Source: Mugil cephalus (lineage: Eukaryota > Chordata > Actinopteri > Mugiliformes > Mugilidae). Taken from it: a stretch of DNA of 64,000 nucleotides. Below are positions 1 to 14,519 of this stretch, piece after piece. Numbering within the stretch: the first letter of the stretch is position 1; each line of letters starts with the position of its first letter. The position numbers and the translations under genes were made by a program. The notes beneath the pieces were generated by a model. That model saw only the letters and a program-made list of their open reading frames with translations, had not been told where the DNA came from and made no database searches. The stretch is taken from positions 19,327,001-19,391,000 of the forward strand of contig NC_061779.1 of assembly GCF_022458985.1 (NCBI RefSeq), in the 5' to 3' direction.

Positions 1-2605
1 TCATTAAACACTGAACACTTTTATGCGGCAGGAAAAAGGCAAAACACTTTGCTGCACATTTACATGTCCAACAGGGCGATCATTCATTTTCAGTTGTTTT
101 TCTGGTGAAATGATGAATCCAGTCTCAGTTTTGCCTTCCAACAAGTTGTTCAGCGCTTGGCTACGTTCACTAGCTAGTCACTCCTTAATTTGCTGTTTTG
201 TGCTAGGTAGCCAGGAAGCGTTCAGTGGGACACTATTAAATCGTTGACTCAAAACAGTAACATTTTAGATGATGATGATGAGCACATTAGTTTAAGGGCC
301 TTCATATATGTTTCGCCAGTGCTCTAAAGCAACTACGAGATGAAAACAAGGGGTACAGTAGAAGTTTATTTAAATGCAGGAAACATCCTATAAACATGTC
401 TCAAACAAAAAATTTGAAAGCCGTCCATTAAGTAAACACCAGCCTGATTGGCTGTGGTAGCCTAATCATCACATCTCCACATGAAAATGTAGACTTGATA
501 GCAGTTAAACACACATCAAGGCTGCATTCAGGAAATAGGAAGTGAACACTTATTGTAGTTCAGCTGCGAATGGCGAACCGATTTTCTCCACGGAACAAAA
601 GCCTAATCACGCCGCTTCCAAATTTAGTCCTCCGCCATTTCCGTTTACAACGAGCAGATTAAACGCTTACAACTGCACATGCACACTCCGGCAAGTGTGT
701 GCAGGCGCACTTTTACATGCTGCGAGCTAATTGCGTACATGCATGTGCGTGTTCGCACACACACCGCACCTCTCCACCGTCAGCTTGACTTGATTAACAA
801 CTGCTAGTGTGTGTAACGGCTGCGCTGATGAAAGACAAGGAGCTGGCTCTGTCACTGCTGCACGAGCATAACAAGCACGAGAGTTTACACAACAGTGAAG
901 CACTAAAGTTGGCCTTCATTAGGGGGATTAGAAGCCTAATCTAAAACACTGTTCAAGTCTCTCATCCCAAACCTTAAACAGCCTCTCTATGGGGGCCCTT
1001 CCCTCCTACACCAATCATAACATCTCAGACTTCAAACACTTCATCTGTAACCCCAACCTCTGGGCGCTATCCCCTCTCTCATCGACCCCTATCATGAAGT
1101 GAAGGGTTGCAGAGGGTGATGGACCCCATGTGACAGCGCAGCTGTGGAATGATTTATTGCTGGGTTAATTGTTGGGTGAGAGCGAATTGTACCCGCAGGC
1201 TGCAAGCTCTGGTCTGATTACTGGTTCACCTGCTATCAGACTGCAGCGTACAGTTCATTAGCTTCTTAATGGGGCTCACGTCTCCCTCACGGGCCCTCTC
1301 TGGACAGCTGAGGGCCGCGGAGGAAAAGGTTAGAGTCCAGGGAATAGAGGGTGTGCTGCTCAACTGCAGTAATTAAGGGTCATTTGTTTGGAGAACTTCC
1401 TGTCCTGACCAGCTGCATGGTGTCTGTCCACCACAAAGCTATGTGAAAAGCTCTGCAGGCCTCGAGCAGCCTTCTGATGACTACGACCTTTGTCACTGTG
1501 TCTGTTTCAAGGTAAAACTTAGAAACAAATGTTTAACTCTTTTTATCTTGTCAAATGAACTCCTCTCTATTTCTACTCACATTTCCATGATCAATTTATG
1601 TTTAAATAGAGAGTTGAGGGTGCTAATGTTGTTCTACTTAGGTTTCTGATCTTCACTACTAATGGCGAGTTTGATAGTTCACCTACTTGTCTTGTTTGTT
1701 TAAAAGCATTTATTTTAAAAGAAGTACACTGGTTGTTATTGGCTTTTGAAACTGTGCCCTCACTTAATGCCGTTCAGGCCGCTTAGACAGGAGGACATTA
1801 AAATTTCATCCACCAAAACAGCCACTTATGCTTTTCTTGTAGGGAAATGGGTTCTAAAATCCACCCATCCATTAGCTTATGCTGCCAATACTTTTGCTGA
1901 CATTGTAATAATACTGAAAATGATGTCTCATGCTCCCTGAACCACTCTTTCACAATTTAAGCCTCATGAATCCTGCACTGTCGTCTTGGAATATGCCCGT
2001 TCCATCAGGGAAGAACCAAAACATTGATGGAATAACTTCACCATTCAGTATATTCAGGTAGTCAGCTGACCTCCTTCTTTGAGCATAATGTTGCTGAGCC
2101 TAGACCTGACCAAATGCATCAACCCCAGATCATAGCACTGCCCACACATGCTTGTACAGTAGACATTATCTGCCTCTCTTCTTACTCTGATGCTCCATCA
2201 CTGTGGGACAGTTTTTTCTTAAGGCTACACAGCTGTTCACTCCCATTCCCCTGAGTTCCCTTCACATTGTATGTGCGGAAATACTCCTACTTTCACTATT
2301 AAACATGGCTCTGAGTTCTACTGTTGTTTTTCTTTGATTTGATTTCACCAAATGTTTAAGCGATCGCCAATCACCATCAATCAGGATTTTTTTCCGACCA
2401 CATTTCTTCCTCTAAGACGATGGTTCCCCGCTATCCTTCCAGTTTTAATAATGTGTTGGACAGTTCTTGACCCTGTTTTAGTAGTGCTTCAGTCTCCTCA
2501 GATGTTTTCTCTGCTTGCTGCGTGCCAATGATTTGACCCTTCTCAAACATCTTTTCCACAACCACAGGATGTGTCTTTAGACACGGTTGTTTAAGAAATG
2601 GGAAG

Positions 2606-3190
2606 CTACTCATTGCAGTTGGGGTTAAATAACTTGTTGCCAGCTGAAAGATAATCGCCCACGCAGTAATTATCCAATAGAGAGCTCATAACTATTTGTT
2701 GAGTTAAATCCAACTGGACTGTGATCCTCACAGCAGTACACCCCTTGTCCAAGCGTGAGAGAGTCCGACGGAGCAGGTAGAGGATGGCGTCCTCCACCCC
2801 CACCTTCTCCTGGTACGTGGACCTGGGGCCTGATGTGACCTGGGGCCTCTCCAGGGTCTGGTCTGTGGTCGGTCATCTCCCTAGGATTTCTCATGGACAG
2901 GGATGATGCAGGGTGTCTTCCACTGCAGGGGAGGGGGGCTCCTAGGGTGCAGGCTCAGGTTAAATATATGCTGAAGGGGCTCCCCCTGCTCATAAGCACA
3001 GGCCCTGAGTAATCCTTGGGACACTCCATCCGGGCCAGCTGCTTTTCTGGGATGGAGCCTCTTAAGTTCTTCGCTCACATGAGCCGAGTAATGGTGGTGG
3101 TGGTGGTGGTGGTTACAAGCCACTTGTCTGTAGCAGTGACTGTGAAAGCTGGCGGTGTTTCTGGGGGGAGAAGTTAGCCGAGCCAAAGCA
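2606..3190 (-). mobile_element. non-LTR retrotransposon RT fragment (Rex1/Babar-like)
   Basis: Reading the minus strand from 3190 down gives EELKRLHPRKAAGPDGV (KAAGPDGV at about 3050-3026), then GEPLQHIFNLSL, WKTPCIIPV, and after a frame change MTDHRP and GVEDAILYLL. This order (KAAGPDGV, IFNLSL, WK..C.IPV, DHRPVALTS, VEDAILYLL) is the N-terminal half of the reverse transcriptase of fish LINEs of the Rex1/CR1 type. The frame breaks between 2894 and 2803, and no catalytic YADD box or endonuclease is present, so it is a dead 5'-truncated and rearranged piece. A (GGT)n microsatellite at 3091-3113 has expanded inside it. Confidence 0.85.
3091..3113. repeat. (GGT)n microsatellite
   Basis: About seven tandem GGT units sit inside the dead RT fragment. 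On the minus strand they read as a polyhistidine run, which is an artefact of the expansion. Confidence 0.9.
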
Positions 3191-3284
3191 GAAAGAGCAG
3201 TAGAGGGGGCAGGACAGTCGGACCTGATAAAAAAGTCATTATATCACCATGTCATTGTCGTCTCTCTGTGTTACACTGACAGTG

Positions 3285-3385
3285 ACAGACTGGTAACCTG
3301 TCCAGAGTGTACCCAGCCTCTCGCCTGATGCCAGCTGGGATAGGCTCCAGCCACCTTATGCAAGGAAGAGGTTATAGATGATGGA
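3285..3385 (+). repeat. fragment of abundant teleost interspersed repeat
   Basis: The string with 'gactggtaacctgtccagag', 'gtacccagcctctcgcc' and 'agctgggataggctccagcc' is the 3' part of a repeat that is extremely common in fish genomes. It is the same family as the copies at 33,903-34,175 (same orientation) and 19,885-20,117 and 25,709-25,893 (opposite orientation). It is non-coding. Confidence 0.75.
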
Positions 3386-6300
3386 GGTTTGCTTAGTGCA
3401 TTCTGCTTGTATTGTTTCTGCTTGTGTCGTATCTGCTTGTATGGTTTGTGAGTTTGGCGATGTTTCACTAATTGTCTCCCACATGCCGCCCCAATTATCC
3501 ACTCAGCACACATGTCTGAATGAAAGCATAAAAACGGCAATATCTCGTGTATCTCCTGTGTTAGACCTTTAATGTTTCAAAGCTGTGGCTCTTTTCTTTT
3601 ACACACAAGTTTGCTATTTTGTGCGTGTTTAAAGACATGTAATGCACTCCACATGCCTCTCCTAGATGACTTTTCTGTCCGTTGAGAGATCTTACTGTTC
3701 CATGTGACGGTTTGATTACTTATTACTGGTTTTAATTAGAGGTTTGTTACTGCATTGTGAACTGGGTAAACAAAGCTTTACAGTGAATCCATGTAGGATA
3801 GAATGCAAGAGAAAGGAGAGTGGAAGAGAGCGGTGACAGGTATGAATGGACTGTGTTCAGCTGAATGAGAGATGGTACAGTCAATCCCAGAGGTTACGCC
3901 TAATGAACTGGAATACTCTGTTTCCTGACATTATCTGCAATCCGCAATCAACCTGCACAGCAATCAATGGCCTTATAAAAACACTTCTCAAGACAGAACC
4001 TGTAATACACTTCTTATTTTAAACACAACCAACCTCGAAACTGAACTAAAATGGTAAATTTGTGGAAACTGAAAAAAAATAAAAAATTAAGAAAAATAGT
4101 TCAAAATCCTGGTCACTGACCTAGAATGAAAATTGAGGAAGAAATTAACGTCAGTATTAATTTCTGTTCCTACCACGTGAAAACCTGGAGTAGAGTATGG
4201 AATCTAGCAGTGTTGGAAGATGGATGGAGGGGATTGTGCACATGATGGAAAAACGACTGACACATTTTCAGATGTGTGATTGGATTTGTTTTGGCATTGC
4301 TTTCCTAACGCCCCACCCTGGAATCTATACCTTTTTTTTTATTATTTCCCGTAGTGTGGGTACTGGCGGAAGCACACGGGGAAAGGTATCCCTCTGAAAC
4401 CATGTGGGCTGTGAAGTAATCACCCAAATACGTCCTTGTTAACCCAGAGTCCAGTTGACACTCACCGGGCCTTTACCCAAGCTAAAAATATGTCTCCCCT
4501 TCTTTCATCTCCCCTCCCTTTCATTCTGTATGTGAGAGCTTTAGTGGGTGCTGCTGGTCCGTGGCCTAACTGAGGCCTACAGCTCCCCTCCTGTAAAGTA
4601 GTGGGGATGCCAAACATCCCCTGATTTACAGCTTGGAGCACACGCTATGCCTTTGCTCCTATGGGCTATAAAAGGCAAATGAGAGCGAGATGTCCAGATC
4701 CCACTTGCTATATTAACCTACATTCTTTCCAATAGAGTAAAGTGGCTGCTTGAACCGACCATAACCACATGCTGAAAAGAGGCAAACCTTCCAGGCCCCA
4801 ACAGAGTGCGCACGTGAATGGCAGATGGTCTGATAAAATCAGCTTCTCTTGGATATTCTATGCAGAGCAGTCAATAACATACTTTCCTCTCCTACACAAA
4901 CACTGGCTCCAAGGCCTTGTCTGGCGTCAGACTCTCATCCTCTATTAAATTATGCTGAAATCATTAATCAAATAGTCGTTTCTAAGCAAATATTGTAACA
5001 TTCTCAGGTTTCAGTCTGGCTGGTGTGAGAATCTTCTGTGTTCTATCATAGTAAACTGAATATTTGGGGACTTTGGACTGTTAATCCAATAAAATAAGAC
5101 ACCTTGAGAAACTTTGTTGAGATGAACCAAGAGATCCTCTGCAGATTAATCAGTGGGTAAAATAATGTATAGCTAATATGAAATACCTACTTGGGTGTTT
5201 AAGTCGGGAACACCTGAGGATCGGAGTGATAATAATCATAATGTTCAGGACCAAATAGTAACTGGAGAGTAGAAAAAAAGATAGCAGCTCTGCAAGGCTT
5301 TACTTAGTTGTAGTCTAAATTTAATATTAGAATGGCAACGTTATGTCAAGTCCTCCTGAGAGACATGCATGTCTATACTGTATCAGATTTCAATGCAATC
5401 CACTTAATAGTTGCTGGAAATGGTCAGAATTGACCAAAGCATTTTCCTCTTTAAAGTGCCATCCAAAGCAGGATGCTCTTAACGCAGAGACTACAGAAAA
5501 CATTAGATATGCACAAAAAAAAAAAAAGAAAAAGATATGGGGGAAACTTCTGTGAAGTTCTCACAGAGCTTTGAAGTACTGGACATTGTGACCAATATGA
5601 GCAGGCCCCTGCTGAAGATGCCTCCAGGACCCTCTACTGCCTTTACTCCACCCGTTCCTCTCAGGATTCGCTTTGCTATGATTTAGCGCTGTTTCTCACT
5701 GGCCTCTGGAATGCGACGGATGACGGATCTATTTTCCTACATTGTTTCACCTGCTCTAAATGGAACCATATGCTGCACAGGACCGCCTCCCCTTTGTCTG
5801 TAATTGGAAGCACATGCACGGCAAAGTCAAAAGTAAAGCGGAGCCGACACAGCCGACAGGGATCCCTCCCCGCCCTCCTCCTCCTCCTCCTCCTCTCCCT
5901 TCTCCCGCCCCACCTCCCCTCCCTTTAGGTCTGGGGTGCCACTTTTTGGTTCGGGCCAAGTGGGAGGCCACAGTGCAGAGCCTGAGAGCCTTTATTGAAC
6001 TAACTGACCTGGCATTACATGTCAAATTCAGTTCAACGGGACGACTGTATCGTGTGTCCTGCGAGTCTTTCAAGCCGTCTGACTTAAACGTGAGTGACAG
6101 TTGAGGGTTAGCTGAGGAAGGAGGCCTTGACATTGAGTCTGAAAACACAGGCACCAGTGTACTGTTCATTTGTTATGGTCTGTGATGTCTGGAAGGGACA
6201 GGCCATGGACGTGGGGCAGAAGGATCACCGACTCTTACATCACTGCCTCGTATCGGAGGACGATTGCATAAGGGAAGAATGCATGATGTTTATTAACCTC

Positions 6301-9239
6301 ATCAGTCACGTTAATTTAACATGTCTGTCGGTGATGTAAGGAAGAAATCTTCAGCCATCAATCCATCAGTGATATCCAGAGGGAGAGAAACAGAACTCTG
6401 TACATTCAACAAGACGCAATACTTTTTGGCAGGAGTATACCCTGTTTTTTAAAATAAATATTTAGATATTGTATCTGAGTCCCCCGTCCTGCTATTTCAC
6501 CAGATGTTTAAATAAATATTTAAGTTTTCTTTTTTTTTCATCTATAGCAGCATCTATAGTTCTACAACTTTTATTTCTCTGCATAAGGATCTGGAAACTT
6601 TATTTCACATTTAAAGTCCCCCACTGCTCACAAATGTGTTTTGATTATTCCTATTTTATTGGCCTTCACTGCACAATGTTTCACACTAGCCAAGTCAACC
6701 CATTTCAGCTGCTAGCTAGACATCTTACAACAGTGAGATACATTCTGAAACTGTGGTCTAGCTGTTAAACGAGAGGATCTGGAATTAAAAAGGCTCGCCA
6801 CTAAAATTCCATGTGTCATGGTGTCATAGTGGAGTAAATAAACTGAGCTTTCCCCTGAACTTCCATGCCTGATGCACAAGGTATCAAACTCTGTGTGCCC
6901 TGTGGGAACATCAAGAAGCTACCCACTACTCTATGGATGGCTGAAACGTAGAGGGCAAAAGTGTCTTTGGGCAATAAAAAATATTCTTCTTCAACTCTTG
7001 GGGTGAGCAGTCATTGTTGGGCTGACTTGGCCTCTGATCAAAATGTAAAGAGTCAACAACTTTGGTCCGACAGCCAAAACATCAAGTAAATGCAGTGATG
7101 TAGCAGATATAGCAAGATATAGCACGCCAGCTAAAGTTACAGACTAGTACAAGAGCAAGAAGGCCAGCTCAACATCTGTCTCCCAGCCTTTTATTTCATG
7201 AAGCCCTAGCCAGCGACTGAAAGCCAGGCCAAGGATTACTCTTGTCTGGCCACTTGATCGGTAACCATTGTTTTCTTTTCTTAGTTTCCTCTGTGAACAT
7301 TTCCTCGAATTCTTTTGTCTTTGACTTGATCAATAACAAGCCAAAGACCCACAGCATGTTTAATTCCCGATATATCCGTCATGTGGTGCACTGCGTCCAG
7401 CATATTGTGTGAATTTCAACAAGGTAGGGTTGTTCCATACTGGACATGGCTGCTCATGGGCTCAGCAGAAATGATGAAATGAAATCATAGCAACATCTGA
7501 CTATTTGATCAACAGAGCTAATGCTAGCGGTAGCAGTATGAGCTACAGAATTACAGACTGCTGAATTCTTCCAATAAACACACAGATGCCTTTAATCCAA
7601 CAGTTTAGACATACTCGGTGGGTTGAAGTGTTGAACTAAAATATGTATGGTGCAGTGTTCAACGCTCCTACTGTAACAGATGCAGTTTCCTTGACTGTCA
7701 TTGCTGCAAGTTTGAAACTTTCATTGTTACACAGAATAGGATGTTACAATCCCTTGTGCCACGATCCGAGGCAAAACACATTTAGAAGCCCAGTTCGGGC
7801 TAGCAGTCAGCTACCAACTAGCAACCAACAAGAAGACACCAGCTAACTAGCCTAGCCAATGCCAGTAGGAAGTATGCTGCACATCATTGGGGTTTTCAAG
7901 TGGGCACCTCCCTTCACCGATGTTTTGTTAAGTTAGGCCCACGACACCTCAAGAAGACTTAACAGTGAGTTCCAGCATCCTGGAGTCACTCTCCTCCATG
8001 TAGCAACCACAAATAGGTTGGTGGTCACTCCACTTCTGGTACATTGCTTAATTCACCACTGGGATGTATGTAGCTTCATACTCAGCTACATCACTGTTAT
8101 GAGTAACCATCAACGAGCTCATAGTGAAATCCATGTTACATGTTGTCAGTGTGAATTCTGCAAGTTTAAAATTAGAAGAAGGGGATTGTAGGCATGGTGC
8201 CGTATTGGTTATGTCTGACTCAGTGCTGTAAGTGCTGTAAGGTTACATTCAAGGCCAAATAGGTGCATAATGTTGCTTTAGACGGTAACCTGATTTAAGA
8301 TGTGCACCTTCAACATGATTTTGTAATGATACAACTGCATGTCAGCCATTGTTGATGATGAAACATACGCAAAAGTGAACGTAAATGTCCAGCACACATG
8401 CTTTACATGTGGCGTTTTAGTCTCAGTTGTTATGTTTGAACGATTAAAATTGTTTAAAACATATTAACCTTTGAATTTAACATGAAATTCTATGTATAAT
8501 CGGATTGTGCATGAGGTAGGAAAGCTTTTTATCCTTCTACTCTTCAAGCCAGTTTGGAAGATTAATCATCCAGATATGAAACAGAAATTTATGAAGTGTG
8601 GGATTATAGGTATTCTGTAAATATTTTTGTCAGTCAGTCATTTGGCAGTACAACAGTACACATTATTTTCCACTTTTTCTCAGTACTAGAGTAGAAGGCC
8701 TGATAATTCATTACAAGGAATATTGGGCGCACAGAAAGCACATTTTCAGGGTTTAGTCTCATTATTGTGAAAACCATAAAGCAGTGTGCTTGATTGTGCC
8801 TGACACTGGCTGTAAACTCATCAGCGTAGACTCCCGGGGGCCTCTAAATGGTCTGATTGCCATGGAAAAGCTGGCAAGGGCTTTTTCCACCAAAACAGTG
8901 ATTAGCACCCTGTTACAGTTATTGGGTTAGATTAGCAACTCTGGCGCCAAAGATTAGTGCAACCCTCTGGCCTCTCAAGTCAAACGGAGAAGATAGTTAA
9001 AGCTGCTGGCTTACTTTTTATCACTGTGTAGACCTTGAAGCAGCTGCAGAGGCCTCGGGGGCAGCAGAAGGACGTGCTTCTCATTTTTCATGGATAACAC
9101 AGAAGGAAAGTTATCAACCAAATGTGGCATTTTACCGTCTTGGATCTGAGGCGCTGTTTCCAGACTGGGAGCTTGGGCTGTGCTGCAGTGACATCTGCTG
9201 GTAGTACGTGGATTTACAGATCTGAACGTAGAGTTTTTT

Positions 9240-9400
9240 TTCTCTAGTACAATCTCATAATTGGAGCATAAACCAATGAATGTGCACTCACTTGGCAGTT
9301 CATAAGGTACAGTCATGAAAAATAATAAATTGCAGTATAACAGTTCTACACTACATCCCCCTTCATAACAGTTATAGTGTTCAGTTTCTGTAAAGAGTAC
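9240..9400 (+). repeat. interspersed repeat copy, family A
   Basis: 'actcacttggcagttcataaggtac' continuing through 'gcagtataacagttctacactacatcc' to 'gttatagtgttcagttt' resembles a teleost repeat with consensus-like phrases 'cagttcattaggtacacc', 'ataacagtcctgcactaaatcc' and 'ttataatgttcagttttt'. A second, more diverged copy lies in a TUBGCP6 intron at 56,055-56,135. It is non-coding. Confidence 0.55.
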
Positions 9401-12059
9401 AAAAGGTGCTAATGCAACTGCATGACGATTTTGAAGGTATGCACTGTGTGGTGTTGTTAGACTGCATTGATTTAAACACTGCTTCTGTTTCCACCAACTA
9501 AAATGGGTTTGTCAAAATAATAGAAACACGTGTTGCTACAACACAAGCCTCCAAAGTGAAAACAGCTGTGCAGTCCTTTCTTCTGGTTGTGCAGTGGTGA
9601 CAACATTCGATACATTCAGATGAAGAGTAGAAATGACTGAGTGAAGGAAATCATCGAGGAATATAATTTAAAACTGGACAGTCTCAGTTATTTTTGTTAT
9701 GTTTTATATAACAATCTGACGATTTACCATGCTAATCCGCATGACAAGGACGTGATCCTAACTCACTGCATGTCTGATGCACTGGGGCCACTCAGTGGCT
9801 GTAAGAGCACAAGAGTTATGTATTCCATTAATATGGTTAAAGTGGAAAAATGCCCCACTCTGCAGCACACAAAGAAAGCTGTTGTTCAACTGATAATGTC
9901 CTTGAATACTGCATAAAACTGTCTTATGGTCCTCTTAGGTTTAGTGGTTTAATTTAGCTGACATGTGAGGGCTGCAGTTTGAATATTATGTATTGAATAA
10001 AAAAATAACAAATAGTAATATTTTTTGATTAGTTCTTTGTGAAATAAATAAAAATACATTTATTTCTAATATAACTATTCAACAGAATATTATGAAAAAT
10101 ATGATTACAGCCTGTGTATATATATTTGTGTTATCATTTTATAATGCATTTGGATGCGCAAATCAGAGACAAAAGAGGGCAGCAGATCAGGGGAAACGCC
10201 AACGCTTTCTAAAACATTTCCACTGGAGAAAGAACAGCTGCGTTGTGGTGGGCCAGATGCACAGATGATATGATTAAGGACATGTCGTCCATCACGTACC
10301 TCTAACAGTTCACACACAGTGAGATCTCTATCTGTGCAAAGTACACCCTACAGGACCACCTTCGCCGGAGGTACGAGGGCGCCGCTGTGGAAAGTTTGTT
10401 TGTTAAAGAGTGAGTTTGCATTGAGCGGACATTTCATTATGTAACCGGGGCGGTTATGCAGGAGGTAAAATGGAAAGTTTTCATTGAACCATTTGCGTTC
10501 ATGTTGTGGAACATCCACAATTGAAATCAATGTCAGTGAGTTATGTGTGTTGCAGTGAGCGATACTTCACCAGCACACAGACACCGTTTGAAGTGTGTGA
10601 TCCCTCAGAGTGGTAAACATACATTTTTAACTTTATATGTAGCAGATGACTTTAGTGAGATTTGTCTAAGCTTGGAATTGATTTATTTTTAAGGAACAAT
10701 GTGTGATTACAACACAAATTAATCAATGTTCTCATTTTGATGCATATTTGCCATACAGGGCAGTAGTCAGCATAACATAAGGGGGCAAAATAACTGCTAA
10801 GTTAAGTTTGAGAGTACTGTACACAACATCAATAAATGAACATCAATAAATATAATTCTATGGCACTCAAAACTTAAACGTTATTGATGATCAGTGACTG
10901 TCAAAACTAAGGACAATCATTTTAAAAAAGCATGTAAAACCCCAGATTTCTTTTTTAACCATTTCTATTCCAACACTTTTTGTTGTTAATAAAAAAAAAA
11001 TCATTACAATTGATGAAAAGACAAATATTTATTATAAGTCATAAACTCTTATCTCCCTTTACGTTCATCCACCTGTGCACTGTGATATATAACTGTTACT
11101 TCTGGATGTAGTTTTTCAGGATGCTGGAGGAAGTGAATACATAACCTTTAATTTAAGAGTCAGATATATCAAAGCCAAAATTCACTTAATGATTTGTTCT
11201 TTGTAATTTGGACGAAAGCCCTTTAACCAAATGCATTTTAGGTGAAACTCATTGAGTATATACTGTATATGGTATATATATGGTTTAGGACTCTGTATGT
11301 GCCCTGTCCCATGGCAGCTTATTAGTGTATGTCTGTTTCATCTTATCGGGTATGGCATGAGCTGCTTGGTGCCCTTTGTGACTGTACCTGCAGCATAATA
11401 CGATGCTGGGTCACTTGAGAGCCTCAAACTGAGTCTGTGCAAAGAGAGAGGGGGCTGGCAACTGAGCCTGGTCCTCTCCTCCATGCTCTCCCAACACAGT
11501 CAATTACAGCGAAGGGACTGTGACTGATCACGTTGCAGGCGGACTGCACAAAGGCCCTCGGTTCAATAATGACAAATGTTCTCCTCGGCAATCCTCACTT
11601 GATTTTCTCAGGCAGTGTGTCTAAACCAACTGCTAAGAGGACATTTAATCCCTCAAGTCTTAGGCCTATTGATTCCAGAAGGCAGATACATTTCAAGAAA
11701 GACCACAGTCAATAACCACAGCTGTGCGCGGACGATATAAAAGTCTTTAATCATAAATAATTGAATCAGGTGGATGTTTTCTGCTTCTCCTCAAGTAACA
11801 TTGATGAATTCGGCGAGTGTCCTCTCAGCACATATGATTGGCAGCAAATGTGTGATTTATTTATGATTTATGTGTGATTTTCAGCGTGAAGCACTGGCTC
11901 ACCTCAGTAAATGCCTCTTTAATCAGAACAATTTCATGATTAGCGGTCAAGAGCAGAGAAACACACTGGTGTTTTTGTTGATGACCAGAATAAATAATTA
12001 CCAATAATTAATTCTCAGCTGCTTTGACTTCAAGTGGTTTTCATAATTTGCGTTGATCT

Positions 12060-12235
12060 TCAGAGGCGTTGGTGGCTTTCAACAGAGCCAGACCAGTTGT
12101 TTCCAGTCTTTATGCAAAGCTAGGCAGAAAGGCTGCCGGCAGATGGCTTAGCTTAGCACAAGAAGGACATGAAAGAGTTATTACACTTCTGATCTCTACA
12201 AGAAGGCAAATAATCATATTCAAAATGGTAAACTA
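12060..12235 (+). repeat. interspersed repeat copy, family B
   Basis: The stretch contains 'caacagagccagaccagttg', 'tttccagtctttatgcaaagc', 'ggcttagcttagcac' and 'gaaggcaaataatcatatt'. These are diverged matches to a repeat common in perciform fishes. An inverted copy is at 22,670-22,800 and a partial one at 42,045-42,175. Confidence 0.65.
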
Positions 12236-14519
12236 CGCCTTTACAGTGCGTGTTAGTTCTTCAAGCGCGCCCACCACCACCACTACATTCAAACAACACG
12301 CTGAGCTGCTGCAGCTACAGCAGTATTTTAATGTAGAGGACATCGGGCGGCTTTATTCATCCACATTCTGCCCTCTTGCCCTGGTTAAACTCACGGAATA
12401 GGGCAAAGGCAGTGACATTCTTCATTTCATGTTTGCCACAAACAGCAAAGAGGGGCTGACAAAAAGAGGGAGAGACAGGCATTGCAACACGCTGGAAAAA
12501 GCCAAAGGTCCCTGGGATGGAAATTTACGACGTTCCGGGTGGGGTCCTGCTCAAATCATCGCTGTGATGGCTCCGTCCATAATCAGCTGTAAAACTACAC
12601 AGTACATAAAGCAGCTCATTGTGTCTGCAGCATAAACGCTGCAACAGTGTGAGCTGACAAACGGCTTGCAATTAAAAGACACTACACGAAATCCCTTGGT
12701 ATAAGCGTGACTGATAGCCGGCGACGCAGCTCCGTAGCAAGCGAGCGAGCGAGCGGGGGGGTCGTTGCGAGGTGCACGCCAGGGAAACAGACAGACAGTG
12801 CGCTTGTGTTCAGGCGTGATGAATTAAGTTCCTGTTTTTAAGAGACCGGTCAGTCGAGGCAGTCAGAGCTGCACGCAGAGGCATACAAAGAGTTTTGTGC
12901 AGCGCGGGCAGAGCATCTCTTGAATCTCAAGTGTTTAATGTTGGCCTATTTCCACTCTCCTCCACGGTGGCGGCGAGTGGAAGATGCTGTACATTCATTA
13001 GCGGAGAGAACTGCCAAGAGTCTGGCTGACAAATGACCTTGGCCCCTAATGCTGTAATGGGTTTTCTTTTCTGGTGTCTGGTGAGGTCCTGTATTTTCCT
13101 TAATGCCAATAAGCCCCACAAATAGACCAAAACCAACAGTGAGCTAAACCTAATAAACCGTTGTCCAGCGTAGCCACAGAGTGATTTCATTTATTACCCT
13201 CTACCATCAAAATCAAATGAAATGCGAAAGCTGCACTGGGTGACATGTTCCCTCGCTGCATTGTGCACATTCAGGCACTGTAGTTTATTTTGAATCAGTC
13301 CACATCAACCATCCTCCCGCTGTCAATATTCAATAAAGCACCGAACATGTATTGGTCAACAGCTGAAAATAGTCCCAAATAAACGCTCTGTTTACTCCAG
13401 TTTAGGTCACATTTGCGAACTCCTGCAGATCCCAGCTGTTTTAGAAAATTGCTGAGGCTTTTAAGGAGCTGCGTATTTATTTTTTTGCTGGAAATATGCA
13501 CGTCTTCGGCATCGACCAAGAGTCTTGAAACAAAATTCCTCTCAAGCCCGGTCGTTTTTGTTGAAAAAAAGTAGATTTATAGGAAACGCTGCATCTTATC
13601 CAACAAACAAAATTTTCTACTTAAGTGCTCTGAAGCTCATGGGGGAGCGTTCAGCTGCCCCCGTGACAAGGACTTGTTTTGTAACTGAAAATCTGTTGGT
13701 TTTTGTGTATTTAATGGGGTCTGTTAACAGTGAGAAAAAAACTCAATAAAATGAGGCATTTTCATTTAGAATGAAGAAGGACAACGTTCGCATCCACGTT
13801 ACACACACAATGTACAAACCTGCGTAATGAAATCAATGCAGTCGCTACAAAAAAAAAACAAAAAAAACTAAAAACTTCACTTCTTCTTAGTTGAAGTGAC
13901 CATTCTGCTTCTGGAAACTTTGAGAGACATTGTATGGGCTCTGTGAATAACCCAGAAGCACAATAATCAGAGCTGTTCAGGGAATAAAACATGAGAGAGA
14001 AAGCAGAAGCAGCAAGAGCTCCGGTAGGTATCATGACTCATATGCGGATGTTACATAATCGGTCTGGGCCACGAGTTAACATGCCGACACCAGGTAATAC
14101 CTGGTCAGAGCACTCAGGACGGCGTCAGTTGAAATGTCCTCGACTAAACTCCTCACAGTCATTGTTAAAATCAGTGTCATGTTGTCAGATGTTTTCTGTT
14201 GCAGCTCCCTGATTGCAATCATCCCTATTTTCAATAATCCTCTGTCGTGCATTAACTGGAATGTGTTTGCTGCTTTGTGTAAAAACTCTGATTTATCTCC
14301 GTCTCTCTCTCTAACGCTCTGCCTCCACCGCACAATCAATCATTGATGGCATTTTAGAGCAATGACTGAGCTGTGATTATTATTGCAGAGGGCTATTGGG
14401 AGTGTCTGTGTGTGTGTGTCTGTGTGTGTCCCGCACAGTCAGTTGGTAAGTTGGCCGGATCCTCTGTCTCCTCCTGAGAAAAAAAGATTGTTCCGGTGAT
14501 GTCACCAAGGAGCCAAGAT

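Noticed and set aside
3091..3113. Polyhistidine tract in a minus-strand frame
   Set aside because: It is a GGT microsatellite inside a dead LINE fragment.
5760..6169. Open frames on both strands, proline-rich and glycine-rich
   Set aside because: Both are produced by a CCT/GGA low-complexity tract at 5,870-5,930; no splice or family support.
9011..9316. 101-codon minus-strand frame
   Set aside because: Overlaps an interspersed repeat and has no recognisable domain.
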